Assembly: GCF_008327685.1 (NCBI RefSeq)
Contig: NZ_BDDE01000023.1
Coordinates: 167,215 to 231,214 of the forward strand
From: Actinomadura sp. K4S16
GTDB lineage: Bacteria > Actinomycetota > Actinomycetes > Streptosporangiales > Streptosporangiaceae
Direction of reading: 5' to 3'
Length of the DNA stretch: 64,000 bases
The position numbers were made by a program, and so were the translations under genes. The notes under the pieces were generated by a model. That model saw only the letters and a list, made by a program, of their open reading frames with translations. It had not been told where the DNA came from and searched no databases. Positions 31,951-39,571 of this stretch are shown here, piece after piece (position 1 is the first letter of the stretch; the number at the start of each line of letters is the position of its first letter).

Positions 31951-33342
31951 ATGCAGGTGAACGACGTAGTCGCCTACATCCAGGCGGACCGCGACCGGTT
32001 CCTCGCCGACCTCAAGGAGTGGCTGGCGATCCCGTCCATCTCCGGGGACCCGGCCCACGCCGACGACGTGCGCACCTCCGCCGGATGGCTCGCCGAGTAC
32101 CTGCGCGGGCAGGGCTTCCCCACCGTCGAGGTCTGGGAGACCCCAGGACTGCCCGCGGTGTTCGCCGAATGGCCCGCCGAAGACCCGGGCGCCCCTTCGG
32201 TCGTCGTCTACGGGCACCACGACGTCCAGCCGGTCGAGCCGCTGGAGGAGTGGGAGACCGAGCCGTTCAAGCCGCTGGAGAAGGGCGACCGGCTCATCGG
32301 GCGCGGCGCGTCCGACGACAAGGGCCAGGTCTTCTTCCACACCCTCGGGATCCGCGCGGGGCTCGCCGCGTCCGGGCGGCAGGCCCCGCCCGTCACGATC
32401 AAGCTGCTGGTCGAGGGCGAGGAGGAGTCCGGCTCGGCGCACTTCGCCGAGCTGCTCCGCACCCACCGCGACCGGCTCGCCTGCGACGCCGTCGTCATCA
32501 GCGACACCACGATGTGGTCGGCGGACGTGCCGTCCATGTGCACCGGCATGCGAGGCCTCGCCGAAGCCGAGGTCACGCTGCGCGGCCCGGAGAGCGACCT
32601 GCACTCCGGCTCGTTCGGCGGCGCCGTCCCCAACCCGCTCCACGCGATGGCCTCGCTGCTCGCCGCCCTCCACGACGACGACGGCCGCGTCACCCTCCCC
32701 GGCTTCTACGACGACGTCGTCCCGCTGACCGACGAGGAGCGTGAGCTGTTCGCCCGGCTGCCGTTCGACGAGGCCGAGTGGCTGCGCACCGCCGGGAACA
32801 GCCGCGCCGCCCACGGCGAGAAGGGCTACACGACCCTCGAACGCGTCTGGGCCCGGCCGACCGCCGAGATCAACGGCATGTGGGGCGGGCACACCGGGCC
32901 GGGCGGCAAGACGATCGTCCCCCGCGAGGCGCACGCCAAGATCTCGTTCCGGCTCGCCGCCGGCCAGGACCCCCGCAAGGTCCAGGAGCAGTTCAGGGAG
33001 TGGGTCGCCGAGCGGACGCCGGCCGGCGTCGAGGCCGAGGTCCGCACCCCGCACGGCGGCGTCCGGCCCTGCTTCTCCCCGATCGACTCGCCCGGCGTCA
33101 AGGCCGCCCGCCGCGCCATGGAGCGGGCCTTCGGGACCGACGTCCTGTTCACCCGGGAGGGCGGCAGCGGCCCCGAGGCCGACCTCGCCGACATCCTGGA
33201 CGCGCCGCTGGTCTTCGTCGCGGTGGGTCTGGACGGCGACCGCATCCACGCCCCGAACGAGAAGGTCGAGATCCCGCTGCTGCTCAAGGGCGCCGAGGCC
33301 GCCGCGTACCTGTGGGAAGAACTCGCCACCGCGCTGCGCTGA
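31951..33342 (+). CDS. M20-family dipeptidase/metallopeptidase
   Basis: A 463-residue zinc peptidase of the M20 dipeptidase (CNDP/PepV-like) group. Metal-site blocks in order: VVYGHHDVQPVEP (first His and catalytic Asp), GRGASDDKGQVF (bridging Asp), LLVEGEEESGS (general-base Glu and metal Glu), ISDTTMW and the C-terminal FTREGGSGPEADLA. The dimerisation-domain His is in MWGGHTGPGGKT. ATG 31951 is used; GTG 31957 two codons later has better spacing to AAGGGG (31944-31949) and may be the real start. nudC follows after 20 bases, so the two may share a transcript. Confidence 0.9.
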   Translation: MQVNDVVAYIQADRDRFLADLKEWLAIPSISGDPAHADDVRTSAGWLAEYLRGQGFPTVEVWETPGLPAVFAEWPAEDPGAPSVVVYGHHDVQPVEPLEEWETEPFKPLEKGDRLIGRGASDDKGQVFFHTLGIRAGLAASGRQAPPVTIKLLVEGEEESGSAHFAELLRTHRDRLACDAVVISDTTMWSADVPSMCTGMRGLAEAEVTLRGPESDLHSGSFGGAVPNPLHAMASLLAALHDDDGRVTLPGFYDDVVPLTDEERELFARLPFDEAEWLRTAGNSRAAHGEKGYTTLERVWARPTAEINGMWGGHTGPGGKTIVPREAHAKISFRLAAGQDPRKVQEQFREWVAERTPAGVEAEVRTPHGGVRPCFSPIDSPGVKAARRAMERAFGTDVLFTREGGSGPEADLADILDAPLVFVAVGLDGDRIHAPNEKVEIPLLLKGAEAAAYLWEELATALR

Positions 33343-33362
33343 ACACGGCGGAGAGGAGCACG

Positions 33363-34316
33363 ATGACCGACGCCCCGCTGGAGACGCCGCCTGCTCGGCA
33401 GGAGATGTCGCAGGACCCGCTGGAGTGGCTGGCGCTCGCGCGCGGCACGCTCGACCGCGTCGCGCTGAACCGGCGCGACGAGGCCTGGCTGGACGCCGCG
33501 TGGGCCGACCCGAGGACGCGCGTCCTGGTCGTCCACGAGGGGCGGGCGCTCGTGGCCTTCGAGCCCGCTCCCGCGCTCGTCCTGGTGCCGCCGGAGCAGG
33601 CGCCGGACGGCGGGCGGTGGCTCCTCGGCGTCGACGGCGACGGCGTCGCCTACTTCGGGGTGCCCGGCCCGCTGCCCGCCGTCGAGGGGGCGCAGCCGGC
33701 CGGGCTCCGGCGCGTCGGCGCCCTCCTCGGCGACCGGGACTCCGGCCTGCTCACCCACGCCGTCGCCCTGGAGCACTGGCACGACACCCACCGGTACTGC
33801 CCGCGCTGCGGCGCCGAGACCCGCACGGCCGCCGCCGGGCACGTGCGCGTCTGCCCCAGGGACGGCTCGGAGCACTTCCCGCGCGTCGACCCCGCCGTGA
33901 TCATGCTGGTGACGGACGAGGCCGACCGCGTCCTGCTGGCCCGCGGCCCGCAGTGGCCGGCCGACCGCCGCTCGATCCTCGCCGGGTTCGTCGAGCCGGG
34001 GGAGTCCCTCGAACAGGCCGTCGCGCGGGAGGTGCAGGAGGAGGTCGGGCTGCCCGTCCGCGACGTGCGCTACCTCGGCAGCCAGCCGTGGCCGCTGCCG
34101 CGGAGCCTCATGATCGGGTTCACCGCGCGGGCGGACGGCGGCCTCCCGCTGCGTCCCGACCCCGAGGAGATCCTGGACGCCGCCTGGTACACCCGCGACG
34201 AACTGCGCGCCGCCATCGACGCGGGCGAGATCGTCGCGCCGGGCCCGCTGTCGATCGCCGCCCAGCTAATCATGCGCTGGTACGGCAGCGACCTCCCCAA
34301 AATGCCGCCGTTCTAG
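33363..34316 (+). CDS. nudC: NADH pyrophosphatase NudC
   Basis: A 317-residue Nudix hydrolase that cleaves NAD(H) to NMN(H) and AMP; in E. coli it also removes NAD caps from RNA. The zinc ribbon is present (HRYCPRCGAETRT, then VRVCPRDGSEHFPR), followed by a full Nudix box (GFVEPGESLEQAVAREVQEE, then VGL) and the NudC-specific SQPWPLPRSLM motif. ATG 33363 with GGAGAGGAG upstream. It corresponds to Rv3199c in the mycobacterial order adnB-nudC-mrx1-uvrD2, here separated from adnB by about 23 kb. Confidence 0.95.
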   Translation: MTDAPLETPPARQEMSQDPLEWLALARGTLDRVALNRRDEAWLDAAWADPRTRVLVVHEGRALVAFEPAPALVLVPPEQAPDGGRWLLGVDGDGVAYFGVPGPLPAVEGAQPAGLRRVGALLGDRDSGLLTHAVALEHWHDTHRYCPRCGAETRTAAAGHVRVCPRDGSEHFPRVDPAVIMLVTDEADRVLLARGPQWPADRRSILAGFVEPGESLEQAVAREVQEEVGLPVRDVRYLGSQPWPLPRSLMIGFTARADGGLPLRPDPEEILDAAWYTRDELRAAIDAGEIVAPGPLSIAAQLIMRWYGSDLPKMPPF

Positions 34317-34328
34317 CCTGGCATTTCT

Positions 34329-34530
34329 CTCCTCCTTCGGGCCTGGCGGCCCTCCATCGTCGAGAAACGCGGGCGATCGCTGGCATCGCTCCGGCTCGCC
34401 TTGCGGCTCGCTGCGCGATCAGATTCTTGCTTCGCTCGAATCTGCCTTCGGACGCGATCGCGGGCCTGGGGTCGTTGCGGGGTTGCGCCGCGGGCTGGGG
34501 TGCTCTCGGCTTTCAGGCCCGAAGGAGGAG
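34329..34530. repeat. Long inverted repeat between convergent nudC and mrx1
   Basis: CTCCTCCTTCGGGCCTG (34329-34345) and its exact complement (34514-34530) bracket about 170 bp. Inside is a second hairpin, CAGATTC/GAATCTG (34420-34426 and 34438-34444), and GCGATC-rich segments. The 221-bp gap (34317-34537) has no gene. It may be a bidirectional terminator or a small repetitive element; on the plus strand the last arm is followed by AAAAA. Confidence 0.65.
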
Positions 34531-34537
34531 AAAAACG

Positions 34538-34819
34538 CTAGGCAAGCTCCGCGAGGCGGCGCTTGACTTCTTTGGCGCTGGGGTTGGTCGCGGCGGAGCC
34601 GTCGGGGAACACGATCGTCGGCACCGTCTGGTTGCCGCCGTTGACGCTCATCACGAACTCGGCGGCCGCGGGGTCGCGCTCGATGTCGATCTCCACCATC
34701 TGGATGCCGTCGCGGGCCAGCTGGCTCTTCAGCCGCCGGCAGAACCCGCACCAGGACGTCGTGTACATGGTGAGCTGGCCGGCCGCGCCCTTGGCCCGGT
34801 CGGTCGTCGGCGTCGCCAT
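34538..34819 (-). CDS. mrx1: Mycoredoxin (glutaredoxin-like) Mrx1
   Basis: A 93-residue thioredoxin-fold oxidoreductase. The redox motif is WCGFC (Cys24, Cys27), close to the CGYC of mycoredoxin-1, and TVPTIVFPDG gives the cis-Pro loop. By family knowledge it reduces protein-mycothiol mixed disulphides. ATG 34819 has AAGGAG upstream. It is divergent from uvrD2 across 130 bp, as in M. tuberculosis (Rv3198A/Rv3198c neighbourhood). Confidence 0.92.
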   Translation of the reverse strand: MATPTTDRAKGAAGQLTMYTTSWCGFCRRLKSQLARDGIQMVEIDIERDPAAAEFVMSVNGGNQTVPTIVFPDGSAATNPSAKEVKRRLAELA

Positions 34820-34949
34820 CGGTTCCGCGTCTCCTTGCGCTCGGGGGTTGATGCCTACCAAGAACATCACGCGACCGCTTCGCATTCCGCGTCGTCCACA
34901 GGCGGCGGAGATGGCTGATACAGGTGGGGCGGGCTGCGAGTATGGGGGA

Positions 34950-37016
34950 ATGTCAGCTGAGTCGGTGCTGGAGGGGCTCGACCCCGAGCAGCGGGCGGTC
35001 GCCGAGGCGGTGAAGGGCCCGGTGTGCGTCCTCGCGGGCGCCGGGACGGGCAAGACCAGGGCGATCACCCACCGGATCGCCTACGCCACCCTCACCGGCG
35101 TCGTGACGCCGCAGCGGGTGCTCGCCGTGACGTTCACCACACGCGCGGCGGGGGAGCTGCGCAGCCGGCTGCGGCAGCTCGGCGCGCCCGGCGTGCAGGC
35201 CCGCACGTTCCACGCGGCGGCGCTGCGGCAGCTCGGCTACTTCTGGCCGCGCGTCGTCGGCGGCGAGGCACCCAAGATCGTCGACTCGAAGATCGGGCTG
35301 GTCGCGGACGCGGCGCGGGCGTGCCGGCTCTCCCTCGGCCGCACGGAGCTGCGCGACGTCGCGAGCGAGATCGAATGGGCGAAGGTCACCCAGAACCGCC
35401 CCGAGGACTACCCGGCCGCGGTCGTGAAGGCGGGCCGCCGCCCGCCCGCCGAAGTCGTCGACGTGGCCCGCGTCTACGCGATGTACGAGCAGCTCAGGCG
35501 CGAGCGCAACCTGCTCGACTTCGAGGGCATGCTGGAGCTGACCGCCGCCGTCATCACCGAGCACCGCGAGGTCGCCAACCAGGTCCGCGAGCAGTACCGG
35601 TACTTCGTCGTCGACGAGTTCCAGGACGTCAACCCGCTGCAGAAGATGCTGCTCGACGCCTGGGTCGGCGACCGCGACGACCTGTGCGTCGTCGGCGACC
35701 CCAACCAGACGATCTACTCCTTCACCGGCGCGTCCCCGTCCCACCTGCTCGACTTCACCCGCGAGCACCCGGACGCCAAGGTCGTCAGGCTCGTGCGCGA
35801 CTACCGGTCGACGCCGCAGGTCGTCCGGCTGGCGAACGGGGTGATCGGACAGGCGCGGGGCGCGCGGCACAAGCTGGAGCTGGTCGCGCAGCGCGAGAAC
35901 GGGCCCGAGCCCGTGTTCAACGAGTACGACGACGAGGTCGCCGAGGCCGACGACGCCGCGCGGCGCGCCCGCAAGCTGATCGAGGAGGGCGTCCCCGCGC
36001 GGGAGATCGCGATCCTGTACCGGATCAACGCCCAGTCCGAGACCTACGAGTCGGCGCTCGCCGCCGTGGGCGTCCCGTACGTGCTGCGCGGCGCCGAGCG
36101 GTTCTTCGAGCGGCCCGAGGTGCGCGAGGCCGTGGTGCGGCTGCGCGGCGCGGCGCGGGCGGGCGCCGACGCCGAGACCGACGGCATGGGGCTGATCCAG
36201 ACCGTCCGGCACGTGCTGAGCGGGGCGGGGTTCTCCGACCGGCCCCCCGAGGGCGCGGGCGCGGCCCGCGCGCGCTGGGAGTCCCTCGCCGCGCTGGCCC
36301 AGCTCGCCGAGGACATGGCCGCCGACAATCCCCGGACCGGGCTCCCCGAATTCGTCGCCGAGCTGGAGGAGCGCGCCGCCGCGCAGCACGCGCCGCCGCT
36401 GGAGGGCGTCACGCTCGCCTCGCTGCATGCCGCCAAGGGCCTGGAGTGGGACGCGGTGTTCCTCGTCGGGCTGGCCGAGGGCACGCTGCCCATCGTCTAC
36501 GCCAAGACGCCCGAGCAGATCGAGGAGGAGCGCCGCCTCCTGTACGTCGGCGTGACGCGGGCGCGCGTGCACCTGAACCTGTCGTGGGCGCTGGCGCGGT
36601 CGCCCGGCGGGACGCAGGCGCGCCGCCCGTCCCGCTTCCTGGACGGCCTGACCGGCAAGACCACCACGCACACGCCCGCCCGCGTCGAGCGGTCGAAGCG
36701 GCGCCCCGCCAAGGGGCCGCAGCCCTGCCGGGTGTGCGGCCGCCCGCTGACCGCCGCCGTCGAGCGCAAGCTCGGCCGCTGCGAGGACTGCCCCTCCGAG
36801 CTGAACGAGGAGCTCCTCCTGGCGCTCAAGGAGTGGCGCGCCCAGGTGTCCGCCGAGCAGAAGGTGCCCGCGTACGTGGTGTTCACCGACGCGACGCTCC
36901 AGGCGATCGCCGAGCACGCCCCCGAGTCGCTGGAGGACCTGGCCCGCATCCCCGGCGTCGGCAAGGTGAAGCTCGACCGGTACGGCGACGCCGTCCTCGG
37001 CCTCTGCGGGCACTGA
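34950..37016 (+). CDS. uvrD2: UvrD2 helicase with tetracysteine and HRDC domains
   Basis: A 688-residue SF1A DNA helicase. Motor motifs: Walker A GAGTGKTR (30-37), FVVDEFQDVN, QTIYSFTGASP, LHAAKGLEWDAVF and YVGVTRARVHL. After the motor come the tetracysteine zinc motif CRVC...CEDC (about residues 593-613) and a C-terminal HRDC domain with the helix-hairpin IPGVGKVKLDRYGD. This layout is specific to actinobacterial UvrD2, which is essential in mycobacteria. ATG 34950; a TATGGG element eight bases upstream suggests an almost leaderless mRNA. Confidence 0.95.
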   Translation: MSAESVLEGLDPEQRAVAEAVKGPVCVLAGAGTGKTRAITHRIAYATLTGVVTPQRVLAVTFTTRAAGELRSRLRQLGAPGVQARTFHAAALRQLGYFWPRVVGGEAPKIVDSKIGLVADAARACRLSLGRTELRDVASEIEWAKVTQNRPEDYPAAVVKAGRRPPAEVVDVARVYAMYEQLRRERNLLDFEGMLELTAAVITEHREVANQVREQYRYFVVDEFQDVNPLQKMLLDAWVGDRDDLCVVGDPNQTIYSFTGASPSHLLDFTREHPDAKVVRLVRDYRSTPQVVRLANGVIGQARGARHKLELVAQRENGPEPVFNEYDDEVAEADDAARRARKLIEEGVPAREIAILYRINAQSETYESALAAVGVPYVLRGAERFFERPEVREAVVRLRGAARAGADAETDGMGLIQTVRHVLSGAGFSDRPPEGAGAARARWESLAALAQLAEDMAADNPRTGLPEFVAELEERAAAQHAPPLEGVTLASLHAAKGLEWDAVFLVGLAEGTLPIVYAKTPEQIEEERRLLYVGVTRARVHLNLSWALARSPGGTQARRPSRFLDGLTGKTTTHTPARVERSKRRPAKGPQPCRVCGRPLTAAVERKLGRCEDCPSELNEELLLALKEWRAQVSAEQKVPAYVVFTDATLQAIAEHAPESLEDLARIPGVGKVKLDRYGDAVLGLCGH

Positions 37017-37068
37017 CACCACAGGGTGAGAGCCAGCTCACTCAAGGCCATAGGGAACACTGGCCACC

Positions 37069-37959
37069 GTGAAGGAATCGCTGAAGGAACTGCTGGACCT
37101 GCTCGACCTGGAGCAGATCGAGAACGACATCTTCCGCGGCCGCAGCCCCGAGGAGCGGCGGCAGCGCGTCTTCGGTGGGCAGGTGGCGGGGCAGGCGCTC
37201 GTCGCCGCCGGGCGCACCGTCCCCGCGAACCGGCCCGTGCACTCGCTGCACGCCTACTTCATCCGTCCCGGCGATCCGCTCGTCCCGCTCGTCTACACCG
37301 TCGACCGGGTCCGCGACGGGCGGTCCTTCACCACCCGCCGCGTCACCGCCGTCCAGCACGGCAAGGCGATCTTCACGCTGTCGGCGTCGTTCCAGATCGT
37401 CGAGGACGGCCCGACCCACCAGGCCCCGATGCCCGAGGCCCCCGCACCGGAGACGCTCCCGGACGGCCTGACCCGCCTCACGCCGCTGTTCGGCGAGGTC
37501 GGGGCGCGCGAGTTCGTCACCCGCCGCCCGTTCGACATCCGGCACGCGACGCCGCTGACGTGGGAGGCCGCCAAGGACCCCTCCCTCGCCACCCCGGAGT
37601 CGAAGGTGTGGCTGAAAGTGGACGGCGAGCTGCCGCACGACCCGCTGCTGCACGTGTGCCTCATGACCTACGCCTCGGACATGACGCTGCTCGACACCGT
37701 CCTGCTCAACCACGGGCTGGCATGGGGCGACAAGCGGACGATGGGCGCCAGCCTCGACCACGCGATGTGGTTCCACCGGCCGTTCCGCGCCGACGAGTGG
37801 CTGCTGTACTACCAGGACACCCCGTTCGCCGGCGGCGCCCGCGGGCTCGCCCGCGGCCAGGTGTTCACCCGCGAGGGCGAGCTGGTCGTGTCCGTCATGC
37901 AGGAGGGGCTGGTCCGGGTCTCCGACGCCGTGCGCGAGCGCCCGGCCGACCGTTCGTGA
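37069..37959 (+). CDS. tesB: Acyl-CoA thioesterase II (TesB family)
   Basis: A 296-residue double-hotdog thioesterase that hydrolyses acyl-CoA to free acid and CoA. Visible: RVFGGQVAGQALVAAGRTV, HSLHAYFIRPGD, the C-terminal catalytic part YASDMTLLDT, SLDHAMWFHRPFRADEW and GLARGQVFTREGELV. Asp in SDMTL, Thr/Gln and Asp in LDHAMW are the usual TesB catalytic residues. GTG 37069, 52 bases after uvrD2. It ends just before the whiB7 regulatory region. Confidence 0.92.
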   Translation: MKESLKELLDLLDLEQIENDIFRGRSPEERRQRVFGGQVAGQALVAAGRTVPANRPVHSLHAYFIRPGDPLVPLVYTVDRVRDGRSFTTRRVTAVQHGKAIFTLSASFQIVEDGPTHQAPMPEAPAPETLPDGLTRLTPLFGEVGAREFVTRRPFDIRHATPLTWEAAKDPSLATPESKVWLKVDGELPHDPLLHVCLMTYASDMTLLDTVLLNHGLAWGDKRTMGASLDHAMWFHRPFRADEWLLYYQDTPFAGGARGLARGQVFTREGELVVSVMQEGLVRVSDAVRERPADRS

Positions 37960-38057
37960 GATGATCGTTCCGTACGCGGCTCCCGGGAGTTTCGACGCTC
38001 GCGAGGCGTGTGGAGTTCTGCGGAACGCGGGTGAATTCCCCCACGAAACCGCAGGTC

Positions 38058-38096
38058 AAAAATATCTTGCTTGATTCGGCGCGATCCCCGTACGCT
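38058..38096 (+). promoter_or_regulatory. WhiB7-type promoter of whiB7
   Basis: An AT-rich block AAAAATA (38058-38064) lies just before a -35 TTGCTT (38067-38072), followed after 18 bases by TACGCT (38091-38096). A short A/T tract touching the -35 is the hallmark of promoters co-activated by WhiB7 with the principal sigma factor. It is about 590 bases before whiB7, so autoactivation through a long leader is expected. Confidence 0.75.
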
Positions 38097-38183
38097 CGAT
38101 GCGAGCAATCAACCGGCCGACCGGTGTGGATCTTGGATCCGCCGGACCCGGCCCGAGGAGCCAGAGAGGTGGTGTGCAGTCCG

Positions 38184-38573
38184 GTGAGCAACACGTTGAT
38201 CAAATCCGCGTCGTCCTGGACCGCGGCCTGCTCCGGCGCCTCCGTGTCCCGCGCCCCGATGACCCGTCTCTCGAAGCCCGGCGAGTCCGCCGCGTATCTC
38301 GAGGCGTCCGTCGTCGAGGCGTCCGTCATGCGACAGCGTGAGCGCGGCATGCAGTGGCGCGACCTGCGAGGGCTGCGCGACCTGCGAGGGCTGCGCGGCA
38401 CGAATCTGTGCGATCTGCGCTTCGAGCAGCGAATCCAGGACGACCAGGGCCGCAGTGTCTTCGAACACCTTCTCGAGGACATGAGCGCTCCGGCTCCGGC
38501 CACGGCCCACGTGGGCGTCACCTTCACGGGTGGCGTGTCGGGTCCGTACCCCTGGAGGCGACGACCGGTCTAG
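38184..38573 (+). CDS. Candidate leader ORF (uORF) of whiB7
   Basis: A candidate reading frame of about 129 codons in the whiB7 leader, from GTG 38184 (GTG 38172 also in frame) with GAGAGG upstream, to TAG 38571-38573. It ends 22 bases before the terminator. The product would be Arg/Ser-rich with a duplicated RDLRGL and no family resemblance. In other actinobacteria a short upstream ORF senses ribosome stalling and controls read-through; one this long is unusual, and only part of it may be translated. The frame could also be chance, because GC-rich DNA gives long open frames. Confidence 0.35.
   Translation: MSNTLIKSASSWTAACSGASVSRAPMTRLSKPGESAAYLEASVVEASVMRQRERGMQWRDLRGLRDLRGLRGTNLCDLRFEQRIQDDQGRSVFEHLLEDMSAPAPATAHVGVTFTGGVSGPYPWRRRPV
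38360..38395 (+). repeat. 18-bp tandem repeat x2 in whiB7 leader
   Basis: CGACCTGCGAGGGCTGCG occurs twice in direct tandem. It stays in frame with the candidate leader ORF (RDLRGL twice). In RNA it can form alternative pairings with its surroundings, so it could be part of the attenuator switch. Confidence 0.7.
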
Positions 38574-38595
38574 CACGAAGACCGGCAAGCCCCCA

Positions 38596-38635
38596 GGCCG
38601 CGGATCCAGACACCGGATCCGCGGCCTTCTTCTTT
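38596..38635 (+). terminator. Intrinsic terminator (attenuator) before whiB7
   Basis: A perfect 12-bp stem, GGCCGCGGATCC (38596-38607) with GGATCCGCGGCC (38615-38626), a 7-base loop, then TTCTTCTTTGT. It stands 48 bases before the whiB7 start and after the leader ORF, so it should stop most leader transcripts unless ribosome stalling changes the folding. This is the strongest intrinsic terminator in the window. Confidence 0.9.
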
Positions 38636-38683
38636 GTCCAGACCCACCGACACACCCGTTGAGATCCAACGAGAGGAACAAGG

Positions 38684-38971
38684 GTGACTGTGATGCAGGG
38701 GGCTCTCGCAGTGAGCGAGGAGGACCTCACGCTTCCGTGCCGGACCGACCCGGAGCTGTTCTTCGCCGAGGCTCCCGCCGACGTCGAGCTCGCCAAGGCG
38801 CTGTGCCTGGAGTGCCCGCTCCGCAAGGAGTGCCTCGCCGGGGCGCTCGAGCGCAAGGAGCCCTGGGGCGTCTGGGGCGGCGAGCTGTTCGTCCGCGGTG
38901 TGATCGTTCCGCGCAAGCGGCCCCGTGGCCGCCCGCGCAAGCACCCGCGGCCCGACGAAGTCGCGGTGTGA
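38684..38971 (+). CDS. whiB7: WhiB7, antibiotic-responsive transcription factor
   Basis: A 95-residue Wbl-family Fe-S regulator. Cys19, Cys41, Cys44 and Cys50 hold the [4Fe-4S] cluster (C-X21-C-X2-C-X5-C). The GVWGGE turn follows (62-67), and the C-terminal AT-hook RGRPRK (81-86) marks the WhiB7 subgroup. By family knowledge it binds the principal sigma factor and activates intrinsic resistance genes when ribosomes are inhibited. GTG 38684 has GAGAGG upstream. The leader upstream carries a WhiB7-type promoter, a candidate uORF and a terminator. Position between uvrD2 and the ABC1 kinase is as in M. tuberculosis. Confidence 0.96.
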   Translation: MTVMQGALAVSEEDLTLPCRTDPELFFAEAPADVELAKALCLECPLRKECLAGALERKEPWGVWGGELFVRGVIVPRKRPRGRPRKHPRPDEVAV

Positions 38972-38978
38972 GGCACCG

Positions 38979-39281
38979 ATGCCCGCCACGCCGCTGATCG
39001 GCCGATTCGACCCCGGAGGCGCGGCCCCCGCGAGGGGACCGCGCCCCCGGGCGGCCGGGGAGAACGAGATGACGATGCTCAGCGAAATGACGTTGCTCAG
39101 CCAGGACCTGTCCCGCGAGCGAATACCCGCGACCGTCCCCGACGAGCTCGCCGCCCGCGTGCTCGCGCTCCGGCGCGCCCGCCGCGAGGCGCGGACCAGG
39201 GCGTCGCGGGTGAGCCGCGTCCTGCTCGCGCCCACAGGGGCCGGCGGGACGTACACGCACGCGCCGCAGCCGCGGCACTGA
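38979..39281 (+). CDS. Small hypothetical protein after whiB7
   Basis: A possible 100-residue protein starting at ATG 38979, eight bases after the whiB7 stop. An alternative start is ATG 39069 (70 residues), which has GGGGAG upstream and looks more protein-like: SQDLSRERIPATVPDELAA then an Arg/Ala-rich helix. I recognise no family. It could be co-transcribed with whiB7. Moderate doubt that it is real. Confidence 0.4.
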   Translation: MPATPLIGRFDPGGAAPARGPRPRAAGENEMTMLSEMTLLSQDLSRERIPATVPDELAARVLALRRARREARTRASRVSRVLLAPTGAGGTYTHAPQPRH

Positions 39282-39294
39282 CGGACGACCCGAC

Positions 39295-39341
39295 CGGGTC
39301 AGGACACGGCCGGACCACGACCCCGGCCAGGTCCTGACCCG
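39295..39341. terminator. Hairpin downstream of whiB7 operon
   Basis: CGGGTCAGGAC (39295-39305) pairs exactly with GTCCTGACCCG (39331-39341), with an inner GGCCGG/CCGGCC pairing. It lies 14 bases after the small ORF and probably ends the whiB7 transcript. There is no T-run, which is common in high-GC actinobacteria. Confidence 0.65.
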
Positions 39342-39477
39342 AGAGGATCACGGCACGACCCAGAGGCGCGGCGCGAAGGCGCGGCGCAGACAGACGGAGG
39401 GCCCGCCGGTAGCAGGCCGACGTCCGTTCTTTCTTGGATGGTTTGGCGGACGGCACGCCTCCCGGCGGGCGCGTGGA

Positions 39478-39550
39478 GCGCGTCCGGTGGCCCACTCACC
39501 GGACGCGCGAAGAGCGGGGCCCCGCGCACCTCATCAGTGCGCGGGGCCCC
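39478..39550. terminator. Two consecutive strong hairpins, bidirectional terminator
   Basis: Hairpin 1: GCGCGTCCGGTG (39478-39489) with its complement at 39497-39508. Hairpin 2: GGGGCCCCGCGCAC (39516-39529) with its complement at 39537-39550, both with 7-base loops. They lie just beyond the stop of the minus-strand ABC1 kinase gene (39572) and should end it. Apart from these and the hairpin at 39295 I see nothing in the 290-bp gap 39282-39571. Confidence 0.75.
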
Positions 39551-39571
39551 CGAGCTTCTCCTGGAGCGGCG

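Noticed and set aside
38099..38341. Alternative 80-codon leader ORF starting at ATG 38099
   Set aside because: The ATG is only two bases after the -10 hexamer, upstream of the expected transcription start; composition is Arg-rich noise.
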